A stretch of 64,000 nucleotides of DNA from Atherix ibis (taxonomy: Eukaryota > Arthropoda > Insecta > Diptera > Athericidae), in contig OY282606.1 of the NCBI GenBank assembly GCA_958298945.1, forward strand, positions 88,605,696-88,669,695, read 5' to 3'. The notes under the pieces were generated by a model. It was not told where the DNA came from and ran no database searches. It saw only the letters and a list, made by a program, of their open reading frames with translations. The first letter of the stretch is position 1, and every line of letters begins with the position of its first letter. This document shows, piece by piece, positions 11,737-22,394 of the stretch. The position numbers and the translations under genes are program-made.

Positions 11737-12594
11737 CGAGGTCTGTTCAAAAAGTATTGCGAATTTTAAATTTCAGCGGGTTACTTATATTTTTTATGGC
11801 GTTATGTTGGTACTCATATCTCTCACTTATGCCAACAAGTTCGGCCATTGTGAATATTCAGTAAATTTTTGACAGCTGCTTTGCTTGCACGTGTTTTGAC
11901 CAAAAACAGCATCGCATTAACATTGCTAAGGAGCTGTTGGACTCTGACCGCGATGACCCATATTTGCTGCAGAGGGTCATAACTGATGACGAATCATGGG
12001 TTTATGGTTATGACGTGGAAACCAAAGCTCAATCATCCGAATGGAAGCTGCCGCACGAGCCAAGACCGAAAAAGCGGTCCAAGTTCGGCCGAATGTTAAG
12101 GTTTTGCTTACAGTCTTCTTCGATTGAAGGGGCGTGATGCATCATGAGTTCTTGCCACATTGTAGAACGGTCAATAAGGAATATTACCTGCAAGTTATGC
12201 GCAAGTTGCGTGAAGCAATCCGCCACAAACGCCTGGATTTGTAGAAGAACAAAAATAAGCTTTTGCTCCATGATAACGCCTCCGCTCACGCATCGTTGCT
12301 TGTGCGCAAATTTTTGGCCAAAAACAACACACTAATAATGCCGCAGCCACCGTATTCCCCAGATCTGGCCCCCTGTGACTGTTTCTTGTTCCCGAAACAG
12401 ATACTTTGATCTATTTTTTGGGACGGGCAAAAATCGAAGACGAGCCAAAACACGTGCAAACAAAGTAGCTGTCAAAAATTAACTGAACATTCAAAATGGC
12501 CGAGAGACAAGAGTACCAATATAACGCCACCAAAAAAAATCAAAAATCGAATATATAGTACGTAACCCGCTGACTTTTTCAACAACAAACCTCG
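11737..12594 (+). mobile_element. Fold-back mariner derivative, copy 1 (family A)
   Basis: Both termini are the transposon's 5' end. The segment 11737-11898 reappears inverted at about 12445-12594, giving arms of about 150-160 bp in place of the usual short mariner repeats. Between them lies a transposase piece (plus strand): LLQRVITDDESWVYGYDVE (first catalytic Asp, near 11950-12020), then the central and PQPPYSPDLAPCD blocks, the last near 12340-12375, with frameshifts. The natural 3' end seen at 35.46-35.50 kb is missing. Copy 2 at 31065-31946 has the same junctions. Confidence 0.75.
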
Positions 12595-14904
12595 TATATG
12601 GAAAAATCACCAAAAATTAGCTCAAAATGTTCAAGTTCTCGTTGAGACCATTTTATTGTAAAAAATAGTATGCATGCATAATGGAAAAGTTTAAGCACAA
12701 TATTAAAATATAATTGAATTTGAAATGTCTATGATTAAACTTTACTTTTCCAAAGCAGAAATTGAATAATCTTGTACAAATCCGCCAAAAGAGTTCAGTT
12801 GAAAAAAAAAGTACAATCAACAAATAACACGAAAAACTATAGAATTTATTGTGTTTTTTTTTCTTCTTTCCATAAAGCACTGAACTAACTTAAACCAATT
12901 TTTTTGTTGATTTTCCATTTTAAAAAAAAAATATTATTTTAAAAGCTCTCAATCATTTTCGAATAGAATTGTTAATATATTATTATGCCAGATATTAACC
13001 GTATCCGCATAGAGTGGCCTAGTCTTTTTAACTATTGAGTAAAGTTCAATCAACAATATTGAGTATATATTTACTTACACACATACATACATATATATAT
13101 ATATGGGTATAATCGAAAAAGCTTTTAAAAATTTTTTTTTTTGAATATTTAATATATTTGATTATTATTATTATTTTTTTTGTTATTAAGTAAATATGGT
13201 ATAACCACCGCCGCGAGGTGTCACAAATTTAAATATGTACAAAATTGCCGAACAAAAATATCTTTAATCTATAAATCGATTGTGATAAGTTTGTATTTTA
13301 TTAAATATCAAAAACTGTAATTAATTTATTTATTGCTACTATGTATATAAAATTTAAATAGATTATTTACTCAACGATTTCGGACATGATTGTAGTGCCA
13401 TATACCATACTATATGGCCTACTCTGAAATTGTAATTGAATCGAACAAATGTAAATGTGGTTGTTGATAGTGGATTTCTTTACGGTTGAGCGGATACTAT
13501 AGCACCGAATACTGGTCAAGTTGCATTTTATTGTTTCGGTTCATGGAGATTGACCGTATTTGTCTGCCCTTGCATTATATCATTTTGGGACCAGCAACGA
13601 AAAGACAATTCTACCACCAAATACACGCTCCCATATTTACATTAGTTAACCAGAAAGAGAATGGGAAATTGTGTGTATCAGAGAGAAAAAAGAAAGACAC
13701 AAAGTGATTAAAAAGTACTTTTACGAAAATTTCAAATAATAACCAATTCAGACAACAATACCCCGCGATGTATGTATGTAGTGTATTTTATTTCAGCTAA
13801 TTCCAATCAAATACAAATTACTACTGCACATACAATTTCGAATTGACATTTTTTTTTTTTACCAGTTAATTGCAACAAATTACCAATCAAAAATGTAACG
13901 ATTGCAGAGACTCCTACATGTGGAGTACAATATTGCTAACATAAACAAAATAAATAGAACGAGTCATCATCAATAACAACATTCACCAAAACGTAAATTC
14001 ACATTTTGACATCGATACGAAATTCATAATTGATTTGCTCTAAGAGAGAGAGGAGGAGGAGGAGGCCTCAACATGTATGATTACTACAAGTCAGGAAATC
14101 AAAGATTACATTAAGAAATCTATTTCAAAAATATACTATTTCACATAAAAAACCAAACCAAACAAAACTTTCTGCACACAAAAAAAAAAAAAATCAAGCA
14201 AATTTTTTTTTGCAATATGCGACATAGAAAACGAAGTCATTTAATTAGATTGCATTTAAATTAAATTTGTCTATTTTTTTTTGCATAATTTTGAAAAAGT
14301 ATTTTTTACATTTGAAATTTTCTTCTGATACTATGAAATAATTACCAAAAAAAAAAAAAATTTTTTTTACGATCATCATTTTAACACAAATTTACGAAAT
14401 ATATCAAAAATAAATTTTTCTTCTTAATTATAAAATTTTAATTATGTTATTTGCATAAAAAAAAGAAATAAATTAAAACAAAATCGATTATTAGTCTCAA
14501 AGACAATTTTTTAACAAAAGTCTTCAAAAAATTTTAAGCTCTTCAAAATGTTTTTTTAAATGCAACTACTACTATTCCTATAATTATAAGAAAAGTGCAT
14601 TGATGTGATTTCAAAATTGTTTCTTTTAACACAATTTAATTTAAAATTATGCAGAAATATTTTTATTTTTTTTCTCTTATACAAAAAAAAAATGTAAATG
14701 AATTATTTAAAAATATTCACATTCAAAATGAACTCAATTCATTTTAAAAAAGTTTAAAAATTGAACTTTTTTTTTTAAAAAAGTTTAAAAATTGAACACC
14801 TTTAAAAAAAGGTGAAAATTTACACTTAATACCAAATTAGTTAATTAGTTACCATTCAATTTATTAAGACATCCTAACACCTCAGAGTATTTTTCAATAA
14901 TTTT
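12595..14904. other. AT-rich DNA, no gene seen
   Basis: Low-complexity A/T-rich stretches, a short (AT)n run near 13091-13104, and a duplicated block around 14748-14797 (GTTTAAAAATTGAAC twice, spaced about 35 bp). The 73-codon frame at 13486-13707 resembles no family I know. I treat it as chance. Confidence 0.5.
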
Positions 14905-15016
14905 TATTTTTTTATTTGAAAGGTTTCATTTCTACATTATAACACATATATACATAGATAGTCATGAGACACAGTCGCTCCTATGGAGGATATAGCGGCA
15001 CAGAGAATACACGTCT

Positions 15017-15370
15017 CTAGTTGGTGGTAGAAGGCTTCTTTTTGTTGGCGTCATCATCTACTTCGGTTGGGGTATAGCACTGCACGATGGTGATGTTTCG
15101 GAACTTCAAGTGGACCCTGGCTGTCAGAAGGCGGTCGGAGACCGGTTTGTAGCCCATGAGAGATCTCTTTTTGCGTTGGCCGATAGGATCAATCCGACTC
15201 CACAGTGGTGGCCGCTGTCGTTGCCGCTGTAGATGAAGTGTTCGTTTACCCGTCTGCGTTGTGAGGGCTCCCTTGATGTTTCCACCTTGTCTCGGAGATT
15301 CCCAGGATATCGAGGTTGTAAGCGTTTTTGGGAGAGAAGCCAGTCGAGAAGTTTTTGCGAGAGGCCGCAC
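15017..15370 (-). pseudogene. LINE endonuclease fragment
   Basis: A 117-codon open frame. Its second half matches the apurinic-type endonuclease of RTE-like LINEs, the family often annotated as craniofacial development protein 2-like: KRSLMGYKPVSDRLLTAR is followed by FRNITIVQCYTPTEVDDD (residues about 66-110). The first half looks rearranged. The catalytic core residues are not all present. It ends at a stop where the element's 3' UTR begins. Same family as the RT fragment at 23.5-24.7 kb. Confidence 0.65.
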
Positions 15371-15663
15371 GTTCCAGGTACCTATTCGGGCTGTTCGATG
15401 AAAACCAGATGAGTTTTTTGCCTGAGGTATGGTTCGGTTGATTCTGCTTGTGCTGTTTCTTGATAGATGGCTTTTTTTATAGCTTGCGGGTTATCAGGCC
15501 AGCGAAGAAACCTCCAGTGACGTTGGGGGACCCTACGGACTACATACATATAAGGCTTGTAGTCGGCATCTCACCCCGGCACCATGCCGAGATGGCGGCA
15601 GCGGGAATCGAATCCGCTACCTACCGAGTGTGAGTCGGTCGACACACACACGGTTAAACATGC

Positions 15664-15750
15664 GGCACGCGGTGTTCCCAAGCGGTCTTCCATCCAAGTA
15701 CTAACCACGCCCAGTCCTGCTTAACTTCGGTGATCGGACGAGAACCGGTG
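15664..15750 (-). pseudogene. 5S rRNA-derived segment
   Basis: On the minus strand the sequence follows insect 5S rRNA from about nucleotide 29 to 115: GGTTCTCGTCCGATCACCGA, then TTAAGCAG, GGTTAGTACTTGGATGG, GACCGCTTGGGAACACCGCG. This covers the internal A box, intermediate element and C box used by TFIIIA and RNA polymerase III. The first ~28 nucleotides of 5S are diverged and the 3' end runs into unrelated sequence, so it is a derived head and not a working 5S gene. Confidence 0.85.
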
Positions 15751-15882
15751 GATCCAGGACGGCACAGCCGCAGAATTAAAAAAAAAACAAAAAAAAATAG
15801 TCATTTGAATTAATTCAACAAAAAAAAACAACAAAAATAGTCATTATTTAATTAAAAATAATATTTTTTTTTTAAAAACATT

Positions 15883-16452
15883 TTGGTAAAATATGGCCTG
15901 AGAAGTATTGGCACTTCCATAGATACACTCCTTGACCTGAATTCCGACCACTCCCCCGTTCTCCTAACACTACACACTTCTCCTTCCTTAAAATCCTATC
16001 CTGCCAAACTTGTAAATGGGAAAGTTGATTGGGACATTTTTAGACAGAACTTAGACGAACAGATTCATTTAAAACAAAGCCTTAAGAACGTACAAGAAAT
16101 AGACGATGCCGTAAACGACTTGACTGTTTGCATACAGAACTCAATCACTTACGCCCACATAACTCATAACAAACCAACCATACGAGAACATGACTATAAT
16201 CTTCCGCAAAAAATTCGCAGCTTGATAAGCGAGAAACGTCGAGCCAGGGCCCAGTGGCAACGTTCAAGAATGCCAAATGAGAAGAAAAAACTGGACCAAC
16301 TACAACGAGAACTGAAACAAGAAATAATTAATTATAATAACGAACGATTTACTGAATACACAGAATCACTGACAACTAATAAGTCACTCTGGACAGCTAC
16401 CAGCTACACACCCGGTCCGGAATACCGACGGAACCTTGGCAAAAACGGATAA
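15883..16452 (+). pseudogene. Jockey-type LINE: endonuclease end and RT start
   Basis: Open frame whose first ~10 codons lie outside the element (the insertion begins at 15914). DLNSDHSPVLLTLH is the end of the endonuclease domain. The following charged region (residues about 110-160, rich in Lys, Arg, Glu) is the usual linker before the reverse transcriptase. The frame breaks at about 16437 and continues in another frame (16436-16681). Confidence 0.75.
15903..15913. repeat. Target-site duplication, left copy
   Basis: AAGTATTGGCA, identical to 18129-18139 right after the A-rich tail of the jockey-type LINE. Eleven matching bases at the two element edges mark a LINE insertion. Confidence 0.8.
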
Positions 16453-18128
16453 ACAGAAAGCCGACATCTTTGGCAAACACTTAGAAAACATCTTTAAAGC
16501 TCACGAAGATGTCCAAGACATTTTGCATGACGAACAAATATTCCGACAAATATCAACTCAGTTGCTCATATGTCCACCTCCTAAGTTTTTCACTCCTTCC
16601 GAATTTAAATTCACAATAGAACACCTTTCCAATAAAAAAGCCCCAGGATATGACCTAATAACTTCAGAAATCCTGAAGTAAATTTCCAAAAAAAACCTCG
16701 TCGTTATAACCTATATTTATAATAGTATCCTCCGCACATCATTTTTTCCTTCCCTGTGGAAGTTTTCCATAATTAAGATGATCCCAAAACCCAATAAGCG
16801 CAAAAACCTTCCTACCTCATAAAGACCTATAAGCCTCCTTCCCATGTTACCAAAAATCCTAGAAATATTAATCCTAAAACGCCTTTATCCCATTTTTGAA
16901 ACCGAGGGTGTCATTCCTCAGCATCAGTTTGGATTTCGACCTGAGCATTCCACTATCCAGCAGTGTCATCGCGTAGTCGACTACATAGCGTGTTCGCTAA
17001 AACGAAAGGAATACTGCCCAGGCGTTTTTCTTGACATTTCGCATGCTTTCGACCGTGTATGGCACCCTGGATTGCTTTGGAAGTTGCAGCGAGTCCTACC
17101 CTCGGGTTATTTTCACATCCTTAAATCTTATCTCTCAGACCGATATTTTCAGGTAGCTGAACATATTGAGTACTCTGACAGCTATCCAATTTCCGCCGGT
17201 GTCCCTCAAGGAAGTATCCTAGGTCCTATCCTTTATAACATTTATACCCATGACATTTCTTGACACAACAACATCCTTAACAGCAAAATATGCTGACGAT
17301 ACAGCCATCCTGACACATCACAAAGATCCTTGCACAGCCATTAGTATCCTACAGAACCATATCCACTCCTTAGAACTTGGTTCCAAAGGTGGAGAGTGAA
17401 GGTAAATGAGCAAAAATCGGCTCATGTAACTTTCACACTCTGCCGAGAACAAATTCCCGACATAACCCTAAACGGCAGTATTATTCCACAAAAAAATAGC
17501 GCACGTTACCTTGGACTTATATTCGACAAACGGTTAACCTGGAACCTTCATACGAAAACTAAAAGATGTGAACTTAACGGACGATACAAACAATTATTAC
17601 GTCTCCTAAGACAGTAAATCAAAACTTACAACAACAAGTAAACTATTACTATACAATACGGTTCTGAAACCAATATGGACATATAGTCTAGAACTTTGGG
17701 GTTCGACTAAGCATTCCAACTCCCTTCCAATCCAATCCCTACAATCCCGAATTCTTCGTAAAATTGTCAATGCCCCCTTTTATGTGCGAAACACTGTTAT
17801 CCACCGTGACCTAAATGTTCCATTTGTTCGTGAACTATGCATCTCCCGATATAAAAAAATCCATTCGCATCTATCCTTCCACCCTAATCCTTTAGGAAGG
17901 GAACTTTTCACTCCCACCCTTCTAGTATACACCCATCGACGTTTAAAATGGCGATGGCCGAGAGATTCTCTAAAATTATAAGATAAAATTACCCTGTTCT
18001 AGAGGTAACATCGATGGGTGTTTTCCTTCACATGTCTTCATGTCCATGTATATTACTTCAGAAAATCTGCTTGTTACTAGCATAAGTAGTTGTAGATAGC
18101 ATTTAAAATAAAATAAAATAAAAAAAAT
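15914..18128 (+). mobile_element. 5'-truncated jockey-type LINE with 11-bp target duplication
   Basis: About 2.2 kb, truncated within the endonuclease. Order: endonuclease C-terminus (LNSDHSPV, near 15938-15960); RT N-terminal region up to 16680 (NKKAPGYDL); RT core at 16844-17263 (HQFGFRPEHST, LDISHAFDRVWH, GVPQGSILGPILYN); active site KYADDTAIL near 17284-17310; RYLGLIFDKRLTW near 17508-17545; a C-terminal block to about 17981. Frameshifts and stops (near 16437, 16680, 17262) break the frame, so it is dead. The tail ends in repeats of AAAAT. Confidence 0.85.
16844..17263 (+). pseudogene. Jockey-type LINE: reverse transcriptase core
   Basis: Contains RT blocks in order: KILEILILKRLYPIF, HQFGFRPEHSTIQQCHRVVD, VFLDISHAFDRVWHPGLLWKL and AGVPQGSILGPILYN. 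The YADD block follows in a different frame near 17290. Upstream codons (to about 16690) carry two stops. Related copies at 18.3-19.4, 20.3-22.4 and 22.4-23.0 kb show a multi-copy family. Confidence 0.85.
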
Positions 18129-18139
18129 AAGTATTGGCA
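18129..18139. repeat. Target-site duplication, right copy
   Basis: AAGTATTGGCA directly after the A-rich tail. Partner of 15903-15913. Confidence 0.8.
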
Positions 18140-18326
18140 AAAAATAACTATACTATTGTGATCACAAAATGTCCAGAAGTTAATTTTTGAGGGTTTTTTT
18201 AAATATATTTTTTATTTATTACTCCCTTGTAGATTGTTTTATTTTTTAAGACATATATTTTTATTTTTATAACAAAGTGATAAGAAATTTCATTTAAAAT
18301 GAAATAAATTGGAAGCTAATATTTAT

Positions 18327-19385
18327 TGGTGTTCAACAGGGTAGTATATTTGGCGTCATCCTCTACAATACCAGGGGTATAAGCTTAAATCCGATGTTTC
18401 GTTATAGATGGTGTGAGTAAGCGTATTAAGCTACCATGGGCACGCTATACTTTTTTTTATGAGTTTGACATCTGTCAACATAAACAGTGCCAATTGTCAG
18501 CAATTTCGTACTACAACATACATTTTTCCTTTGGTAATCATGTCTAGTTTTGTGCCAGAAAAAGAGCATATGCGGGAAGCTCTGCTTTTCTGCTTAATTT
18601 TGAAGAAATCGATCACCGAATCACATCGAATGCTTATGGAGGCCAATGTGACAGTGCTCTATCAGAAACAACGTGCCGAGATTGGTTTCGTTGGTTCCAA
18701 GACGGTAATTTTGACTTGTGGGACAAGAAGCGTGAAAATCGGCTTAGGAAGATTGAGGACCATCAATTGCAGGCTCGTTTTGGGACGAGACGATACCCAA
18801 TCGCAAAAAAAATGCTCGCGGAGCAATTGGGTGTTATTCAATCAGCCATTCCCTTGCGTCTGCGTGCCATGGAGAAGATTGAAAAGATCGAAAAATGGGT
18901 GCCCCATGAATTGAACGATAGGCAGATGGAGCGACGCCAAAACATGCCAAATATTGCTCATCAGACAAAAAAAAAAGCCGTTCCTACATCGGATTGTGAT
19001 AGGCGATGAAAAGTGGATATATTTTGAGAATCCTAAACGCAAGAAATCATGGGTTGATCCTGGCTAACCATCAGATAGCAAAGTATTTTTATATAATACT
19101 ATACTGGAACCTATATGGTCTTACGGTTTAGAGCTCTGAGACTCTACTAATCCTTCCTTATTTATTCATCGTTAAATCTTAAGTTGGTGATCTTCAATTA
19201 TACAAATTTTCTTCTTTTAAACCTACTCTTAAGTGGCTATCTTGTAGCATCACTGGTCTCACGATTTTTTAAAGTGCTAAATTTTTAACTTATATTTACA
19301 AATGTAAACGCGAGCAGAAGAAACTTCAATGGGTGTGTATACTCTCCATAACCCTTCACGTTAATCAATACTACTTAATAAAAAA
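18327..19385 (+). mobile_element. Jockey-type LINE fragment interrupted by a mariner
   Basis: At 18327-18372 the RT block GVQQGSIFGVILYNT is readable. At about 19080-19135 a later block is readable (LYNTILEPIWSYGLELWDST), and decayed C-terminal and 3' sequence runs to the A-rich stretch near 19380. The RT active-site region is missing between them and a mariner fragment sits there instead. Same family as 15914-18128. Confidence 0.6.
18540..19066 (+). pseudogene. Mariner transposase N-terminal half, frameshifted
   Basis: Starts MSSFVPEKEHMREALLFC (helix-turn-helix region), shifts frame after about residue 37, continues FDLWDKKRENRLRKIEDHQL, then VPHELNDRQMERR (the WVPHEL-type motif). After another shift it reaches IGDEKWIYFENPKRKKSW (first catalytic block, Asp kept) and stops at about 19066. 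The C-terminal catalytic half is absent. It lies inside the jockey-type fragment. Confidence 0.75.
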
Positions 19386-20285
19386 AAATATCATTTTTTT
19401 TGGTAAAAAAATGATGAAGAAAATATTTTCCCAAAAATATCAATACAACTATTTGAATTTTTAATAAGAAAATTTCTTATAGAAATTTTCAATACCTAGA
19501 AGGTGATAGTAGAAAGTTTTTTTCTCCAAATTTTCATAAGTAATTTTCCCCCTTAATCTTTATACTATGTTATGCTACATATAAGACTAATCAAATTTTT
19601 TTTTCCCGACTTTATTGAATTTGAATTATATTTAAAATTGATTTTTGCATATGTGAATTTAGCTTTCGATATCTCTTTTTTCTTCAATAAAATAAAATGT
19701 GTGGGAAAAAAATGAAATTTCTCTTAACACACATATGCACACGTAAGTAGATATGTATGTGGGTGCATAGAATGATTCATGGAAATTTTCAATGAAATTA
19801 AAAATTAATAATTCACATGCACTTATTTAACTATAATTATTATTAATATTGTAATTTTGTATACATGAATGGTAATCTGAATCTGAAATTGTAAATTTTT
19901 TTTTTATATGAAATTAAAAAGTTGAAGAAATTTTCAAAATGACATTGACACTGGCCTTTGCCATAAAATGTATTGTATATAAAGACTAGCTTGTATGAAT
20001 GCATATATGATGCACGTCTCGAACAAAATATTTTTATATAAATTTATTGGTTTTTTTTTTTGCATTTGTGGACATGTCTGGTATTCAGCTATCCACTGAT
20101 GACAGGATCAAGGAACATTTTCAAAATATTCAGTCAATTTCTTCTGAATTTGAAATAAAAACTTATACATTTCTTAACTATAATTTATAAGAAGAAACTG
20201 CTATAAAATTTGTGAGTCACCTTAGTAGCTAAGTAGTTCCGTCATTAACAAATAAATTGGTAATTTCTTAAATATTTTTTGTAAG
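19386..20285. other. AT-rich DNA, no gene seen
   Basis: No coding block, exon-like signal or array recognised. Confidence 0.5.
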
Positions 20286-20289
20286 ATCA

Positions 20290-20716
20290 CCTAATTTCAT
20301 AGGAGGTGAGCCAAGAATAATGATGCAGTGTCGCTTAAGCATCAGTTCATTTGGTAATTTTTAAAGGTGTGGTTTAGATAAAATTGGTCATGAGCATAGC
20401 ACTTTGTTTTAAGAAGTTGAAAGGCGGTTTTGGAAAGGGAATTAAGAGATCCAAAATTTTCTTAATGGAGAGAATCTCATTTTTGGATAAAGTGATCCTC
20501 AGTTCGAAGGTGATTTGAACGTTAGAAAAAATGGGTGTATGATTAGTTTTGGTACCGGGAATTATTGTAGGAATATCGAGAAGCCCAGTTGTTAAAGAAA
20601 CCTTTTCTTTTAATTTTCTATTAAGGAAATAGCTGTTATGGCATATTAGGAACTGCTACGATCACCGCGTGACGGAGTTTTAGAATCAGACGGGATATCC
20701 TAAATTATAAATAATA
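20290..20716 (-). pseudogene. Jockey-type LINE remnant, part after the mariner
   Basis: Minus-strand reading continues the RT of 22009-22363 beyond the mariner insertion (FIISDIPSDSKTP, equivalent to the YNIYTSDIP block), followed by heavily decayed sequence. No YADD motif is readable. Boundaries are approximate. Confidence 0.4.
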
Positions 20717-22006
20717 TAAGGTGTAGTAAACAGAAATCCATTATTTTTGCATTAAATTGAAGGTTTCATTTAGCATAGATAGAATAATACGATTTAGGTC
20801 AAATATGCACCGTTTTGTTCGATAACTTGTTGCCATTTTGGAGGTAATTTCATATAATGCCTCTCTCATAGAAACCCTCGTCCCTATTGGCAAGAAACTG
20901 GGACAGTCGATTTTCAAAATCTTCTCTTAAGGCGATTTTTTCACCTTCAAAATCATTCGTCATAGACAGGAAGAGGTGGTAATCACTTGGTGCCAGGTCC
21001 GGACTATAAGGTGGATGCATAAGAACATCCCAACCAAGCTCCTGTAACTTCTGGCGAGTCACTATCGATGTATGCGGCCTGGCGTTGTCCTGATGGAACA
21101 CAATTCCTCGCCTATTGGCCAAAGCTGGCCGCTTCTGGGCGATTGCTTCTTTCAGACGGTCCAATTGTTGACAGTATAGATCCGAATTAAGAGTTTGGCC
21201 GTAGGGGAGCAGCTCATAGTAGATGATTCCCTGCCAGTCCCACCAAACACACAGCAAAACCTTCCTGGCTGTCAATCCTGGCTTGACCACCGTTTGCGCT
21301 GGGTGACCGCGATTTGACCACGACCGTTGTCGCTTGACGTTGTCGTAAGTGATCCACTTTTCATTACCAGTAACCATCCGCTTCAGAAATAGATCGATAT
21401 TGTTGCGATTCAGCAGTGATTCCCAGATGGAAATTCGGTCCATGAGGTTTTTTTGCGATAACTCGTGTGGCACCCATACATCGAGCTTTTTTTTGTATCC
21501 AGCCTTATTTAAGTGGTTCCAAACGGTTTTTTGTGTAATGTTTAGCTCCTGGGCAATCGAAACAGTGCTTACGTGACGGTCGTACTCGACGATTTCCATT
21601 ATTTTATCGACATTTTCGACAATTGTCCTTCCAGGGCGTGGTGCATCTTTGACATCAAAATTACCGGATAGGAATCGACGAAACCAAAGTTGCGCGTGAT
21701 TGGCTGTTACAGTATCAGGACCATAAACACTATTCACATTTTCAGCTGGCTGGCTTGCGTTTTCGCCTTTATCGAAGAAAAACTGTAAAGTATGGCGTAT
21801 TTTCTCTCTGTTGGTGTCCATCTTCGACGCGTGCTAAAAAAATACTGAGTCAAGAAATCACAAAACTGTATGAAAAACGTTTTTAGTATGAAATTTTATC
21901 TTTCTAACGCCATCTAGTGCAACCCGATCGCACTTTAAAAACGGGAGATACAGACTCCTAAAGCCATCTATTGGCAAAATAATGGATTACTTTTTACTAC
22001 AACTTA
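20717..22006 (-). mobile_element. Near-full-length mariner with TA target duplication
   Basis: A 1290-bp mariner with paired ~30-bp inverted termini: TAAGGTGTAGTAAA at 20717 and the complement of TTTTTACTACAACTTA ending at 22006, both continuing into ATCCATTATTTT. TA flanks both ends (20715-20716, 22007-22008). One transposase gene fills the interior. Jockey-type RT sequence stands on both sides in matching orientation, so the mariner jumped into that LINE. Confidence 0.9.
20794..21821 (-). pseudogene. Mariner transposase, nearly intact, catalytic Asp changed
   Basis: Open for 323 codons from MDTNREKIRHTLQFFF, which is close to family length (about 340-350). N-terminal HTH DNA-binding region at residues 1-110, WVPHEL motif at 116-121, catalytic region after. 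The D,D34D triad should lie at residues 153, 245 and 280. Asp245 (HQDNARPH) and Asp280 (YSPDLAPSDYHLF) are present with 34 residues between, but residue 153 is Asn (VTGNEKW, codon AAT at 21363-21365). Two extra bases near 20853 shift the frame, putting the last ~20 residues (MKLPPKWQQVIEQNGAYLT) in another frame to a stop at 20794. Confidence 0.9.
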
Positions 22007-22008
22007 TA

Positions 22009-22363
22009 TTATATAAAATTAGACCGAGAAAAAAACACTACCTTGCGGGTCTCCACCTGAAATAGGATATATTTATAAGGATTCTGTATTAATTGCTGAA
22101 TTTATAATAAAATGAGTTTATAAAAGGAAAAAAAGCCTGAGAAATATCTAAAAATACTGGAGGGCAATATTTTTACTTCTTAAAAGAGGGTGCAATGTAA
22201 CACACAATGCGATGGCATTCATTAAGTGTTCAGAAATATTTTTTTCAATATCTAGGTGTCGTTGTAATAGTCGTTTTCTTAAAAGTTTACCAAAAATTAG
22301 TAGAAGGCTATTAGGTCTCTGGGAAGATGGACCATTTACGAGTTTATTTGGTTGAGAAATCAT
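22009..22363 (-). pseudogene. Jockey-type LINE RT fragment
   Basis: Minus-strand pieces: RPNSLLLIFGKLLRKRLLQR (like YRPISLLP..KLLEKLLL), a Phe-rich remnant of the DISQAF block, and GGDPQGSVFF (like AGVPQGSVLG) next to the mariner's end. It continues at 20716 on the other side of the mariner. Confidence 0.55.
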
Positions 22364-22394
22364 TTTTAAAAAGTACTTTTACAATAAATTTTGT

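Larger units (their letters stand above)
14905..15773 (-). mobile_element. Non-autonomous retroelement with 5S rRNA head and LINE tail
   Basis: Read on the minus strand, the element starts with a 5S rRNA-derived head (about 15750-15664). Next comes a tRNA-like T-arm (near 15600), an endonuclease coding fragment (15370-15017), and a 3' tail that matches the end of the LINE at 24640-24750 (GCCGCTATAT-CTCCATAGGAG, then AATGAAACC-TCAAATAAAA). The RT domain is absent, so the endonuclease joins the 3' UTR directly. The design recalls SINE3-type elements (5S head, LINE tail) but keeps LINE coding sequence. Confidence 0.6.

Noticed and set aside
13486..13707. Small gene with a 73-codon frame
   Set aside because: Composition and length fit chance. 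No homology recognised.
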